64,000 bases of DNA from Cyanobacteria bacterium UBA2855 (lineage in GTDB: Bacteria; Cyanobacteriota; Vampirovibrionia; Gastranaerophilales; Gastranaerophilaceae), in assembly GCA_002350725.1 (NCBI GenBank), contig DEFJ01000002.1, forward strand, positions 114,166 to 178,165, given 5' to 3'. The notes beneath the pieces are model-generated. The model saw nothing but the letters and a program-made list of their open reading frames with translations. It did not search any database and was not told where the DNA came from. Below are positions 44,662 through 54,300 of this stretch, piece by piece (position 1 is the first letter of the stretch; each line of letters begins with the position of its first letter). Made by a program: the position numbers and the translations under genes.

Positions 44662-46272
44662 ATGAAATATTCAAAATACTCCACAGTTATAATCGGCAGC
44701 GGCATTTCCGGCTTATATGCCGCATTAAAGATAGAACAAACAGCAAATGCCCCTGACGGCATTCTTGTCGTTACAAAATCCGAATTAGGTGAAAGCAATT
44801 CAAAATACGCTCAAGGCGGTATGGTTGGAGTATTAAAAGAAAATATAAATGACAATCCCGCCCTGCACATTAGCGATACGATAAAAGCCGGAGCTGGACT
44901 TAGCGAATTTAATACCGTAAAATTTGTATCAGAAAATTCTGACAAGGTAATAAAGGATTTACTTAATTTTGGTGTTGAATTTGATTGCGATGAAAACGGG
45001 GAATTAACGTATACTTTAGAAGCTGCTCACAGCGTAAGCAGAGTTTTACATTCCGGTGGTGATGCGACAGGCAGAATGATTGAGCTTGCTCTTACGAAAA
45101 AAGTTAAAGAAAATAACAATATTGATGTATACGAGAATAATATTGCAGTTGACCTGCTTGTTTCGGAATCCGAATGCAAAGGGGTAATAGTTTTTAATGA
45201 TATAACAAAAGAATATGAAACCATATATTCGCCTGTAGTAATACTTGCAACAGGCGGCATTGGGCAAATATATAAATATACAACCAATCCGATAGGCGCA
45301 ACAGGAGACGGTTTAGCACTCGCTTATAGAGCGGGACTTCAATTACAGGATATGGAATTTGTACAATTCCATCCGACGGCTCTTGCAATAGGTGACGGAA
45401 ACAGATTTTTAATATCAGAAGCAGTTAGAGGCGAAGGAGCAAAACTCGTAAATTCAGACGGTATTGAATTTATGCAAAAATATGATGACAGAAAAGAACT
45501 TGCGCCAAGAGATATAGTCACACGTGCGAATTACAATGAAATGGCCAAAAATAATACAGATTGTGTGTACCTTAATGCGACATGTATATCTTCTGAAAAA
45601 TTAGCAAAAAGATTTCCGACAATTTCTAAAAAATGTATGGAAAACGGCATTGATATTTCAAAAGATTATATTCCGGTAGCACCTGCAGCACACTATTTTA
45701 TGGGCGGGATTAAATCTGATATCGGAGGTGCCACATCTGTACATGGATTGTTTGCAATAGGAGAAACCGCATCGACAGGTTTACATGGCGCTAACAGGCT
45801 TGCAAGCAATTCCCTGCTTGAGTGCGTTATATGCGCCTATGAAGTTGCAAACAGATTAAAATCTGTAAATCTTAATGCGCCTAAACAAATTAATAAAGAA
45901 TTAAAATCCATAATTGATACATATTCAAATGATATTGACGTGGATGAAATTGATATTCTGAAGTTAAAATCGGAATTGAAAAATACAATGTGGAACAACG
46001 TTGGAATATTAAGAGATGAATTTTCACTCAATAATGCAATTGAAGCAATAAAAGCAATAAGCAGCAAATTCACATATGAGTCTAAATGTTTTTCAAAAGA
46101 AGAATATGAATTAAGGAATATGATTACAGTTGCGCAATTGATTACCGAAAGTGCACTAAATCGTAAAGAATCAAGAGGCGCTCATTATAGAACAGATTTC
46201 ACCTCTGCGTATGAAAACGCTGAACACAGCATTATAGCCAAAAAAGAAGGAGAACTTTGTTTTGTTAAGTAA
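44662..46272 (+). CDS. nadB: L-aspartate oxidase
   Basis: First step of quinolinate/NAD de novo synthesis: aspartate to iminoaspartate with FAD. 536 residues from ATG 44662 (GAGGCG SD); an in-frame ATG at 44629 is upstream of the SD. The FAD-binding VIIGSGISGLYAAL, the conserved SNSKYAQGG, HSGGDATGRMI, QFHPTAL and HGANRLASNSLLE match the family. The gene ends inside nadC's start region. nadA, which makes quinolinate from the product, is not adjacent. Confidence 0.96.
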   Translation: MKYSKYSTVIIGSGISGLYAALKIEQTANAPDGILVVTKSELGESNSKYAQGGMVGVLKENINDNPALHISDTIKAGAGLSEFNTVKFVSENSDKVIKDLLNFGVEFDCDENGELTYTLEAAHSVSRVLHSGGDATGRMIELALTKKVKENNNIDVYENNIAVDLLVSESECKGVIVFNDITKEYETIYSPVVILATGGIGQIYKYTTNPIGATGDGLALAYRAGLQLQDMEFVQFHPTALAIGDGNRFLISEAVRGEGAKLVNSDGIEFMQKYDDRKELAPRDIVTRANYNEMAKNNTDCVYLNATCISSEKLAKRFPTISKKCMENGIDISKDYIPVAPAAHYFMGGIKSDIGGATSVHGLFAIGETASTGLHGANRLASNSLLECVICAYEVANRLKSVNLNAPKQINKELKSIIDTYSNDIDVDEIDILKLKSELKNTMWNNVGILRDEFSLNNAIEAIKAISSKFTYESKCFSKEEYELRNMITVAQLITESALNRKESRGAHYRTDFTSAYENAEHSIIAKKEGELCFVK

Positions 46273-47095
46273 TTTTTATATAGAAGACCACGTTAAATCC
46301 GCATTAAAAGAAGATATCGGCTTTGGAGATATTACAACAGAAAATCTTACAGGGGACAGCGATACCTTGTCTGCAGTATTAAATACAAGAGTAGACGGAA
46401 TATTATGCGGATGCGAAGTTTTTAAAATGGTTTACAAAATTTTGTCTGCTGATGTGGAAGTAAAATTTTATTTTAAAGACGGAGATAAAATAAAAAAAGG
46501 TGATAAAATTGCAGATATAAAAGGTCCCGCAAAAGCCATACTTATGGGTGAACGAGTATCGTTAAATTATATTCAAAGAATGAGCGGGATAGCCACAGAA
46601 ACTAATAAATATCAAAGTGCAATAGGCGAATTACCTGCAAAAATCGCAGATACAAGAAAAACAACCCCTAATTTTAGAGCCTTTGAAAAATATTCAGTAA
46701 AAATCGGCGGTGGTGCACTTCACAGATTTAATTTGGCAGATTGTGCAATGATAAAGGATAATCATATTAAATTCGCAGGCTCTATCACAAAAGCTGTAAA
46801 ACAACTTAGAGCAAACATTTCTCATGCACATAAAATTGAAGTTGAATGTGATACTATTGAACAGGTAAAAGAAGCTGTTGAATGCGGCGCTGATATTATT
46901 ATGCTTGATAATATGTCATGCAATATAATGAAAGAAGCATGCAAAATTATCAATAAAAAAGCAATATTAGAAGCCAGCGGCAATGTAACTATTGATACGG
47001 TTAGGGATATTGCGGAATGCGGAGTTGACATAATCTCTTCCAGCGCAATTGTTGCAAAAGCTCCAACATTGGATTTGGGCTTAGATATATTTTAA
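46262..47095 (+). CDS. nadC: Nicotinate-nucleotide pyrophosphorylase (quinolinate phosphoribosyltransferase)
   Basis: Converts quinolinate and PRPP to NaMN. 277 residues, TTG start at 46262 with GAAGGAGA about 10 nt upstream; it overlaps the nadB end by 11 nt. Signatures: LKEDIGFGDITTE, the NYIQRMSGIAT helix, ADTRKTTPNFRAFEKY, KIGGGALHRFNL (substrate and Lys/Arg ligands), EVECDTIEQVKEAVECGAD and LEASGNVTIDTVRDIA. All active-site motifs are intact. NadA is missing from this locus. Confidence 0.95.
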   Translation: MLSNFYIEDHVKSALKEDIGFGDITTENLTGDSDTLSAVLNTRVDGILCGCEVFKMVYKILSADVEVKFYFKDGDKIKKGDKIADIKGPAKAILMGERVSLNYIQRMSGIATETNKYQSAIGELPAKIADTRKTTPNFRAFEKYSVKIGGGALHRFNLADCAMIKDNHIKFAGSITKAVKQLRANISHAHKIEVECDTIEQVKEAVECGADIIMLDNMSCNIMKEACKIINKKAILEASGNVTIDTVRDIAECGVDIISSSAIVAKAPTLDLGLDIF

Positions 47096-47164
47096 AAAGA
47101 TTATTAACTTTTGTAACGAAAATTACAATTCTTGAAATTGTATATTTTTTATATACTTTATATA

Positions 47165-47300
47165 TATAAGAAAAGCAACATTAAATAGTATAAGAGAGAG
47201 AGAAAGTACATTTTATCCGTTTAGAAAAGAGAGAGAGAAAAAATTCCTATTCCTAACCTTCCTAAAAAAGAAATTAAGCCCCAATGGGGCTTTTATTTTT
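47165..47300 (+). ncRNA. Candidate small RNA with GA-rich repeats and CU-rich segment
   Basis: It begins after a -35/-10-like pair (TTGAAA then TACTTT, about 47132-47158) and ends at the terminator 47276-47300. It carries two copies of an AAGAGAGAGAGAAA-like block (about 47191 and 47226), then a CU-rich segment, TTCCTATTCCTAACCTTCCT, that could pair with SD sequences. No ORF. Prediction only. Confidence 0.4.
47276..47300 (+). terminator. Intrinsic terminator of sRNA candidate 1
   Basis: AAGCCCC (47276-47282) and GGGGCTT (47286-47292), a 3-nt loop, then TTATTTTT. It lies 180 bp past nadC, which also might use it. Confidence 0.85.
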
Positions 47301-47544
47301 TGATTAACTTTTATTGCATGCTTAAAAAATTAATTCTGCCAAGAATGAATATTTATCTGAATATCCACGTTTGACAATAGTTTATGAATGTTTATTAAGA
47401 AATTAAATGTAAATTTTTTAGCCAAAAAATTTTTGTCGAAAATCATTGATATTATTGAGTTTATGAGTTTTAGTAAAAATAATTGTAAAAAGATTAGCAT
47501 GGAATGGTTAATTTATATTCCATTTTATTTTTTTAGCACTATGA

Positions 47545-47725
47545 TATAGATACAAACTTGGGAGGCGGGGATTGGTTGATAGCCTCTAGATTAGGGATAG
47601 TATCGCAAAGAGAGTTATGTGTATTTTATTATAATTTGATTATGCGACGAAAAAAGACTTAAATTAATGTAAATCCTTTTTGTTTCAGAAATGAAATACC
47701 GGACATTGATAAAATGTCCGTTTTT
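47545..47725 (+). ncRNA. Candidate small RNA 2
   Basis: A -10-like TATAGAT (near 47545) precedes a G-rich block (GGGAGGCGGGG, about 47561), then a GATA...TATC hairpin (about 47577-47603), and the sequence ends with the terminator at 47700-47725. Only trivially short ORFs. A 6S-like RNA is one thought, but no closing helix is evident. Confidence 0.35.
47700..47725 (+). terminator. Intrinsic terminator of sRNA candidate 2
   Basis: CGGACATT (47700-47707) and AATGTCCG (47713-47720), then TTTTT. No plus-strand protein gene ends nearby. Confidence 0.88.
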
Positions 47726-47759
47726 ATTATGTAAAATAATTTATTAGGCAGAAAAAGCC

Positions 47760-48560
47760 CTAATAAACTAAAATAAATGATTTAAGCTTTCTGCCGGCGC
47801 CATCTCCTTTTGTAGAAATAACATTATAAATATTTTTATAATTCATGGAAGTAGAGCTGCCGCCGTCAAGATTCATAGCTTTTTCAAAACCGAGTTTTTT
47901 ACATAATTCCTGAACTTCGTACAAATCCATCGGATGCTCATCAGTTATAATCAGGACATGTAAATTCCCGTCTTTAATTCCTATAACAGTTCTTGCTACT
48001 TTATGTAATACTGAGCAAGATTCTCTTGTGACATTTCCGTTTTCATCTTTAACAACAAAAAACTCTTCCTCCAACTTTAAATCAGGAAGAATCATCGGTC
48101 CGCCCTGAACAGATTCTACAATAGAACAAGCAAAGTCTATCGGAGTATTATGAGGCACGATATCAAACTTATATTTATTATCACAATCTACTATACGAAA
48201 TTCCGTACGATTTAGGATTTTGGACATATTTTTTCTTAATGTTGGATTATCAAACAAACTCCTGTTAGTCAAAGGATCCTCAATAGTTTGCCTGTCAGAT
48301 ATAACATATGAAATAGATTTTGCGTTCTTTGGATCAAAATATCCTGCATTGAACGTCAATTCTGCTCTGCTTGATTTATGGATATTTACATTTGTTTCAA
48401 GTTCTTGAGAAGCATAAACTTTTATTTTCTTTTTAATCTTACTTTTATCGACTACAATATGGTAAATTCCGTCATTGTAATTTACGTCAATCTGACCGCA
48501 TTCCGCAGTACAACCGCAAAGCAAAAATAAACATAAAATTCCGAGTAAAAGTTTTTTCAT
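47760..48560 (-). CDS. Phosphodiester glycosidase (NAGPA-like) lipoprotein
   Basis: 266 residues. The N terminus is a lipoprotein signal with lipobox LLCGC (Cys16), so it is attached to a membrane on the periplasmic side. The body is a NAGPA/DUF2233 domain: FNAGYFDPKNAKSISYVI, GGPMILPDL, VIGIKDGNLHVLIITDEH and the C-terminal hallmark NLDGGSSTSM. In the family this fold removes GlcNAc-1-phosphodiester or acts on cell-wall glycans. The start overlaps the end of the LptF/G gene as TAATG, so this lipoprotein is the third member of an LPS-transport-type operon. Confidence 0.88.
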   Translation of the reverse strand: MKKLLLGILCLFLLCGCTAECGQIDVNYNDGIYHIVVDKSKIKKKIKVYASQELETNVNIHKSSRAELTFNAGYFDPKNAKSISYVISDRQTIEDPLTNRSLFDNPTLRKNMSKILNRTEFRIVDCDNKYKFDIVPHNTPIDFACSIVESVQGGPMILPDLKLEEEFFVVKDENGNVTRESCSVLHKVARTVIGIKDGNLHVLIITDEHPMDLYEVQELCKKLGFEKAMNLDGGSSTSMNYKNIYNVISTKGDGAGRKLKSFILVY

Positions 48561-49678
48561 TACAAGTCCTTTGATTTATAGAATATTACAATACAAACCA
48601 AAAATGCCAATATTGGGAACATTGCCGTTATTAGAGGCGGAAGTATACCTTTTTCTGCTAACAAATCAAAGAACGGCAAAGTAATATAATAGACAAAAAT
48701 ACTCCCTATCGCAATAACAAAACCAACAGCACGCTGCTCTCTAGGCTTACTGAACCCTAACAAAGTTCCCATTATGGCAAGAAGTATACAAACTAACGGA
48801 TGGAAAAATCTTTGAAGATATTTATTTAACATCCCTAAATACTCTTCTTCCAGTTGCTCTTCTTTTAAAAGCTTCACATAATTACGCAAATCTTTGTTTG
48901 TAATTTCACGTTCTTTAATGGCAGAATAAGACATCAAAGTATATGCTCTTTCAGAGGCTGCGCCGTTTAATATATCCATAGTACCTTTACGGTTTATGGC
49001 AGTAAATATTCCGTCATTGGAAATATCATATTGTTTAATATTACTTAATCTCCAGCATTTATTCGGAATATATTCCCCGTTTTCAGCAGAATATATATTC
49101 GAAAGTTGGTGAACATCAGAATATATTTTCTTTGAAAAATCCAAAACGATAACATCTTTCATCGTGTTATGTCTAAATTCCGAGACAATAATAGCCGTCT
49201 TAGGAGCATTATCTTCATCTTTTTGAGTATAGATATACTGAGTAGACGGATAGGAATGAGTAATAACACGCCCTTGATGCTCCGCATACGGAATAAGTCT
49301 ATCCGTTGTATAAAAACATAAAATTGAGACGAGTACACTTAAAAATACAACTGGAACAAGTATTCTACCAAAGGAAAGTCCTGCGGCTCTAAATATAGTG
49401 ACTTCTGAATCTTTTGATAATTTATCAAAAGTAAAAAGTGAACCTAATAAAAGTCCGACAGGGAAAGCTTTACTTAAGATTTTCGGCAATTCGTACATTA
49501 AAACCAATATTGCTGTTTTTACAGTATATTCACCTGCCAACGCATCCTTTATGGTATTCAAAAGCATTTCCGGCGCAATCCAAACTACCGTAAACAACAA
49601 TATTGCAACAAAAGTTGCCATAAATACCTGAGAAAAAATATATTTATCATAAATTGTTATTCTTGGAAAAAATTTCAT
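48560..49678 (-). CDS. LptF/LptG family permease (YjgP/YjgQ)
   Basis: LPS-export permease, 372 residues: TM helices at the N terminus (about 14-36, 62-82 and 100-120), a periplasmic beta-jellyroll of about 150 residues, and three TM helices near the C terminus (about 285-370). Signatures: IFSQVFMATFVAILLF, LPKILSKAFPVGLLLGSLFTF and RFFHPLVCILLAIMGTLLGF. Only one such gene is present; two normally pair, so the other may be encoded elsewhere, or the protein may form a homodimer. Linked to lptB and the NAGPA gene by TAATG overlaps. Confidence 0.92.
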   Translation of the reverse strand: MKFFPRITIYDKYIFSQVFMATFVAILLFTVVWIAPEMLLNTIKDALAGEYTVKTAILVLMYELPKILSKAFPVGLLLGSLFTFDKLSKDSEVTIFRAAGLSFGRILVPVVFLSVLVSILCFYTTDRLIPYAEHQGRVITHSYPSTQYIYTQKDEDNAPKTAIIVSEFRHNTMKDVIVLDFSKKIYSDVHQLSNIYSAENGEYIPNKCWRLSNIKQYDISNDGIFTAINRKGTMDILNGAASERAYTLMSYSAIKEREITNKDLRNYVKLLKEEQLEEEYLGMLNKYLQRFFHPLVCILLAIMGTLLGFSKPREQRAVGFVIAIGSIFVYYITLPFFDLLAEKGILPPLITAMFPILAFLVCIVIFYKSKDL

Positions 49679-50403
49679 TACAGAGCAAAATCCTTTCCTA
49701 AGTAGTATTCTTTTGCAACAGGGTCAACTGCAACATCTGAGCTCTTGCCTTGAATTTTTATTTGACCGTCAAAAATTACATACGCTCTATCCGTAATGGA
49801 TAATGTCGCCTTTGGATTGTGGTCCGTAATTAAAATTCCTAAACCTTTATCCTCAGAAATTTTTCTGATATTGTCTTTAATTTCGCCGATTGCGATAGGG
49901 TCAATACCGGCAAAAGGTTCATCCAATAGCATAAAATCCGGACTTGCGGCTAAGGCTCTTGCAATTTCTACACGTCTGCGTTCGCCGCCTGATAGAGAAA
50001 CCGCTGCATAGTGGCGTAATCTTTCAATACCAAATTCACTCAAAAGTTCTTCTAATTTTTTCTTTTTCTCATTTATTGTTAACTTATCGTTCATTTGAAG
50101 AACCAGTTTTATATTATCTTCAACCGAAAGTTTTCTAAAAATTGAAGCTTCCTGAGGAAGATAACCCAAGCCCAATTTTGCACGAACATTCATTGGTTCA
50201 GACGAAATATCTTTACCATCAAGTAAAATTTTCCCTTTATTTGGTTTGACAAGACCAACTACCATATAGAATGTAGTAGTTTTTCCTGCCCCGTTAGGAC
50301 CAAGCAAACAAACAACTTCTCCTTTATTTACGTGGAAAGTAACATCGTTTACTACACTTCTGTAACCATATATTTTAACAAGATTTTTTGCCTCTATTCT
50401 CAT
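49678..50403 (-). CDS. lptB: LPS export ABC transporter ATPase
   Basis: ATPase driving the LptF/G permease. 241 residues with Walker A LLGPNGAGKTT, the Q-loop GLGYLPQEASIFR, signature LSGGERRRVEIARALA, Walker B DFMLLDEPFAGIDP and the H-loop ILITDHNPKATLSI. The GIGILITDHN/AIGEIKDNI pattern is that of LptB. It is the first gene of the operon, coupled by TAATG to the permease gene. Presence of an LPS exporter supports an outer membrane. Confidence 0.95.
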   Translation of the reverse strand: MRIEAKNLVKIYGYRSVVNDVTFHVNKGEVVCLLGPNGAGKTTTFYMVVGLVKPNKGKILLDGKDISSEPMNVRAKLGLGYLPQEASIFRKLSVEDNIKLVLQMNDKLTINEKKKKLEELLSEFGIERLRHYAAVSLSGGERRRVEIARALAASPDFMLLDEPFAGIDPIAIGEIKDNIRKISEDKGLGILITDHNPKATLSITDRAYVIFDGQIKIQGKSSDVAVDPVAKEYYLGKDFAL

Positions 50404-50489
50404 ATATTCCCCTTAATCATGTAACATATATATTACCTGAAATAAGTTTTCATTGCAAGCAAAACAAGGGGAATTTATTTTTTATTTTA

Positions 50490-51134
50490 TTATATATTAA
50501 AACTTTTTCTTTTACCTTCTTCATGGTAAAAACCGCCACCACAAACTGACTCTATAACCTTTAGAACAAATTCTCTCGGTGCATCAGTTTGGTTAAGAAG
50601 CAATTCTCTGCCGCCCAAATAACGGATTTTTAAGATTGCACTATGGGTAGTTTCAGGCGGTACGAACAAAGAAGCAACTTCTTCTTCTAAAAGTCTTGCC
50701 ATTTCTTCATTATGGTCTGTTGCTCCTGTCATCAACTCATTATAATTCCCGCGGATTGCCATAATTCTTGTAGAAAACATGTGATTCAAATTTTCTCTGT
50801 ACAATACTTGCGGTGAAAAATTACAACGTGTTGTAAAACTGATTTTATGCCACAAAATATTTATCATAATGACTGATTTTTGAGCATCAGTATCAACATA
50901 GATATTTTGAGTCGTTAAACCTCTTGAAGAAAATGATTCTTTTAAAATATCTATAACATCATTTATATTGTCAATCATTTGAGCAAAAATTTCATTTGTA
51001 TTAATCGTGGCATGCTGATAGTCCAAAAACTGCTTGTACATATGAGCGGATACCAACCCGACTCTCTCTTGTATCAATGCGGATTTTCTTGACGATGTTT
51101 CTGAATTATCAAAGCTTTCGTAATTATTCAACAA
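50490..51134 (-). CDS. Uncharacterised 214-residue protein
   Basis: No family recognised. It starts with a Ser/Asp-rich segment, then a helix (SAHMYKQFLDYQHATINTNEIFAQM), a beta-alpha core (QNIYVDTDAQKSVIMINILWHKISFTTR) and C-terminal HSAILKIRYLGGRELLLNQ before the final helix and a basic tail. No TM or signal peptide, so cytosolic. It is 86 bp upstream of lptB but has no operon overlap with it, and it is divergent from the giant gene. The start is at 51134. Confidence 0.65.
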   Translation of the reverse strand: MLNNYESFDNSETSSRKSALIQERVGLVSAHMYKQFLDYQHATINTNEIFAQMIDNINDVIDILKESFSSRGLTTQNIYVDTDAQKSVIMINILWHKISFTTRCNFSPQVLYRENLNHMFSTRIMAIRGNYNELMTGATDHNEEMARLLEEEVASLFVPPETTHSAILKIRYLGGRELLLNQTDAPREFVLKVIESVCGGGFYHEEGKRKSFNI

Positions 51135-51383
51135 TTTTTACCCGTCCTTTTATACCATATTTTTAAAATAAACATGCTTTTATGTAAAGATTTTATGATT
51201 TTTTTTTACAAAAAAGAATACTTTAGAATATTTATTTATAGAAATTTAAATTTGAATATATTTTATATAAGGTAAACCGATACATTATTTGATTGGTTAT
51301 ATATTTACAAACTGTTACAAACATTAAAGAAAAAAAGAAAAATATCCGTAGAAGTAAACAGAACATGTGTAAAAGGAAAGCAA

Positions 51384-54300
51384 ATGTCTGTAGATAAAGT
51401 AGGAATAATAGCACAAATATGTAACAATTCAGGCTTGGAGGGAGAAGCCTTAGAGGCACTGCGCCAACGTTTAGAGCAGCAGAGCCGCGAAGAATTGGAA
51501 GCAGAGCTTATAAATAATCTTTTAACAAGCGAGGGAAACAGCCAAAAGGGATTAGGAGTAGAACATAATGAGAGCTCAGTCATAATAGAAAATCACGAAA
51601 AAGCGGAATACTTTGACGAAAAGGGCAGATTTGTTACCGAATACAAAGACGGGGATAATGTACTTGAAAAAGTCATAAAAAAAGCTGACAGCAACGGGAA
51701 TGTTATAGAAGAACGGATTACCTACATATTAGGACGACCTTCAACAAAAGTTGTAACAGAAAACGGGAAAGAAATCAGCAAGAGCAGATACAATTACATA
51801 AAACGTCAAACAAAAGATAATAAAGAAGTATACACAGTAAACATAGAAACAGAAAATTCCGACAACACAAAAACCTCTACACATGTTCTAATGACGGATA
51901 CAGAGGGGAATTATCCGTCAGTATTTGTATTAAGCAGACAAACAGCAGATAAAGACGGAAATATTACACAAGTATTTCCTTTAACGGATAGCTTGGTAGA
52001 AGTAAAGATATCCTCAAACGGAGAACGAATTACCACGGTATACGATACGCTATCGTTGGAGAATTATGCAGATGGCAAACGTCTGTACCAGCGTCTGCAA
52101 AATGAGAATGAACAAGTGGAATTATTGTACGACGGAAAAGGTAATACATATACAACCGTAAATGCAGGAGACGGCTGGGAGAAGCTTGCAAACAGATTTC
52201 ACACAACAGTAGATGCGTTAAAGAAACTAAATCCAAAGATAAAAAATTTAAAGGCAGGTCAAGATATTCTTGTACCCGGGGAACACGATGTAAATTCAAA
52301 AGAGATAGACAAAGTTCAATCCCGTCAGGAAGCAATGGCAAAAGCTCATAATGCGGAAATAGACAGACGCATTGGAAGTATTGTGTCTGAAAGTGTAGAT
52401 GCAAAATACCAAGCAGAATTAAAATCATTGAACTTCAAACCAACCGCAGAAAATTACGGATTTTACAAACAGTTCAGTAAACTTGATGACAAAACAAAAA
52501 ACAACGTAATCAGTGCAATTAAATATTACAGAAATACAGAACATATAACAGATAATACAAAAATAAAAGAAAAAATAATGGAACATCTTGATGTAAATCT
52601 TTTTGACTCCGGTAAATCAATAAAGATATCGGATGAGATGTCAACACCGTATGCTTTAAGAAAAAAAGATGTATCCTTAGAAACGTTTCTGACAAAAATA
52701 TGTAATCTTGACATAAAAAAAGAACCCGCAAAAACGGTATACGAAAGATTATCATCATTATCCCAAGAAGAGTTGAATAAAATTAAAGGTAACAGATTTA
52801 CGGATATGTCAAATCTGAAAAATTACCACGACATAGCAGCAAGATTTGAAACATTCGGCATAGATATAAGAACGAGAAAAGAGCACCAAATGGATGTCAG
52901 CGCAAAGCAGCATCAAGAAAGAGTATTAGGCGATGGTGTAATTTCCAGAAGACAAACCGTCGATTTTGCAATAAAGCAAGTACAGGCAGCAAGAAAGACA
53001 TTAGAAAAACATCTTGCGGATTTAAAAGATAATATGCTAAAAAATGCGGGTGAGATAATAATAGAGGATTTCAGATTTTGGGGAGTAGAAATGAACCCTA
53101 TAAATAATCCTGCAGCAAAAGTATTATCTTCGTTAGCGAGAAAACTGGGATTTAAGAAGGGTACAATAGAAGGATTTACAAAATCAATCGAGACAAAAAT
53201 AAACGAATTAAGAGAAAAAGAGCATGCATTGCAAGGACTAAAAGGGACAGAAGGTTCAAGAGATTTTGCAAGCAGATATGCGGAAATAACAGGGGGGAGT
53301 TATGAACCGTTCGGGGTGGAGAAATTGCAAGAGTTATGCAAAAACCCACCAAAACAAGGTACAAAAGAGTATGAGGTATATGAACAAAAAGTAAATACCG
53401 CAATAGAAGATATGTTAGGCGAAAACTTCACGCAAGAAGTTTCAAATTATATAAGCACAAGCACAGAATTAGGCAGTGCGGTTGAGATGGCAATGTTATG
53501 TTATGCGACAATGGGAATGGGAAATACATTAACTATTGGCGGTAAAACCTTAACCGGCGCAACGGCATTGGGAAGAACAGCAATCGGAGCATCCCATTTA
53601 GGCGGATACGCCGCTGTCAGAACGAGCATAAACTTTCTTGATGACATAGATAACGTAATAGACGGCAGTAAGACCATAGGCGGGGTATTAGTCGGAGAGA
53701 ACAATGCGGATGTCATAAGACAGGGTGCAGCAGTAATTAAGGAATGGGCAACAGGTAAGATAACAAGAGAAGAGGCTGATGAGAAGTTAAGTAAACTCGG
53801 AAAATTAACCTTTGACGATTTTGTAAGTTCGACAGGCGGACAATTTGTAGTAAATACTGTAACGAGTACGGTATTCGGCGGAGCTGCGGGAGCAGCAAGT
53901 CCGTTATTTGCAAAAGCGGGGCAAATCGGAACAAGTATCGGACAGAAATTAGGAATAAGTGCCCCACAATTAAGCGAAGTAACATCTAAGATAATAAGTT
54001 CTAATGCAAACGGCATAAACGGAGCAGAATTTATGGCAGAAGTTTATGCAGCAATGAGTAAGACAAATATAGCGGGTAAAGGATTACAGTTTGCGGTAGA
54101 AACGGCGGTATTTTATGCAACAAATTTACCGTTAAGTTTGATACAGGAGAAGTTATCCGAAAGCAACAATGAGATGGAGCTTGCATATAAAGAGGGCAGA
54201 CTGACGGGATACTTGTTAAACAGATTTAAGGATGAGGCAATAAATCTGTTTACGGTACAATCAATCGGAATGATAGTGGCAATGATGACAGGAGCAAATC

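Larger units (their letters stand above)
47096..47759 (+). other. 664-bp gene-free region with two sRNA candidates
   Basis: No gene was found apart from a doubtful 28-codon frame (47462-47548). The stretch holds two plus-strand terminators (47276-47300 and 47700-47725), each preceded by unannotated sequence, and several promoter-like boxes, including TTGACA near 47372. An AT-rich TGGAAT/ATTCCA hairpin followed by a T run lies about 47500-47530. Confidence 0.55.

Noticed and set aside
47462..47548. 28-codon frame with a basic start and hydrophobic end, like a type I toxin
   Set aside because: No SD and no identifiable antisense RNA; length is within chance for this AT content.
53501..54016. 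171-codon minus-strand frame inside the giant gene
   Set aside because: It is the complement of Gly/Ala-rich coding sequence, has no SD and reads as low-complexity hydrophobic sequence; a shadow of the real gene.
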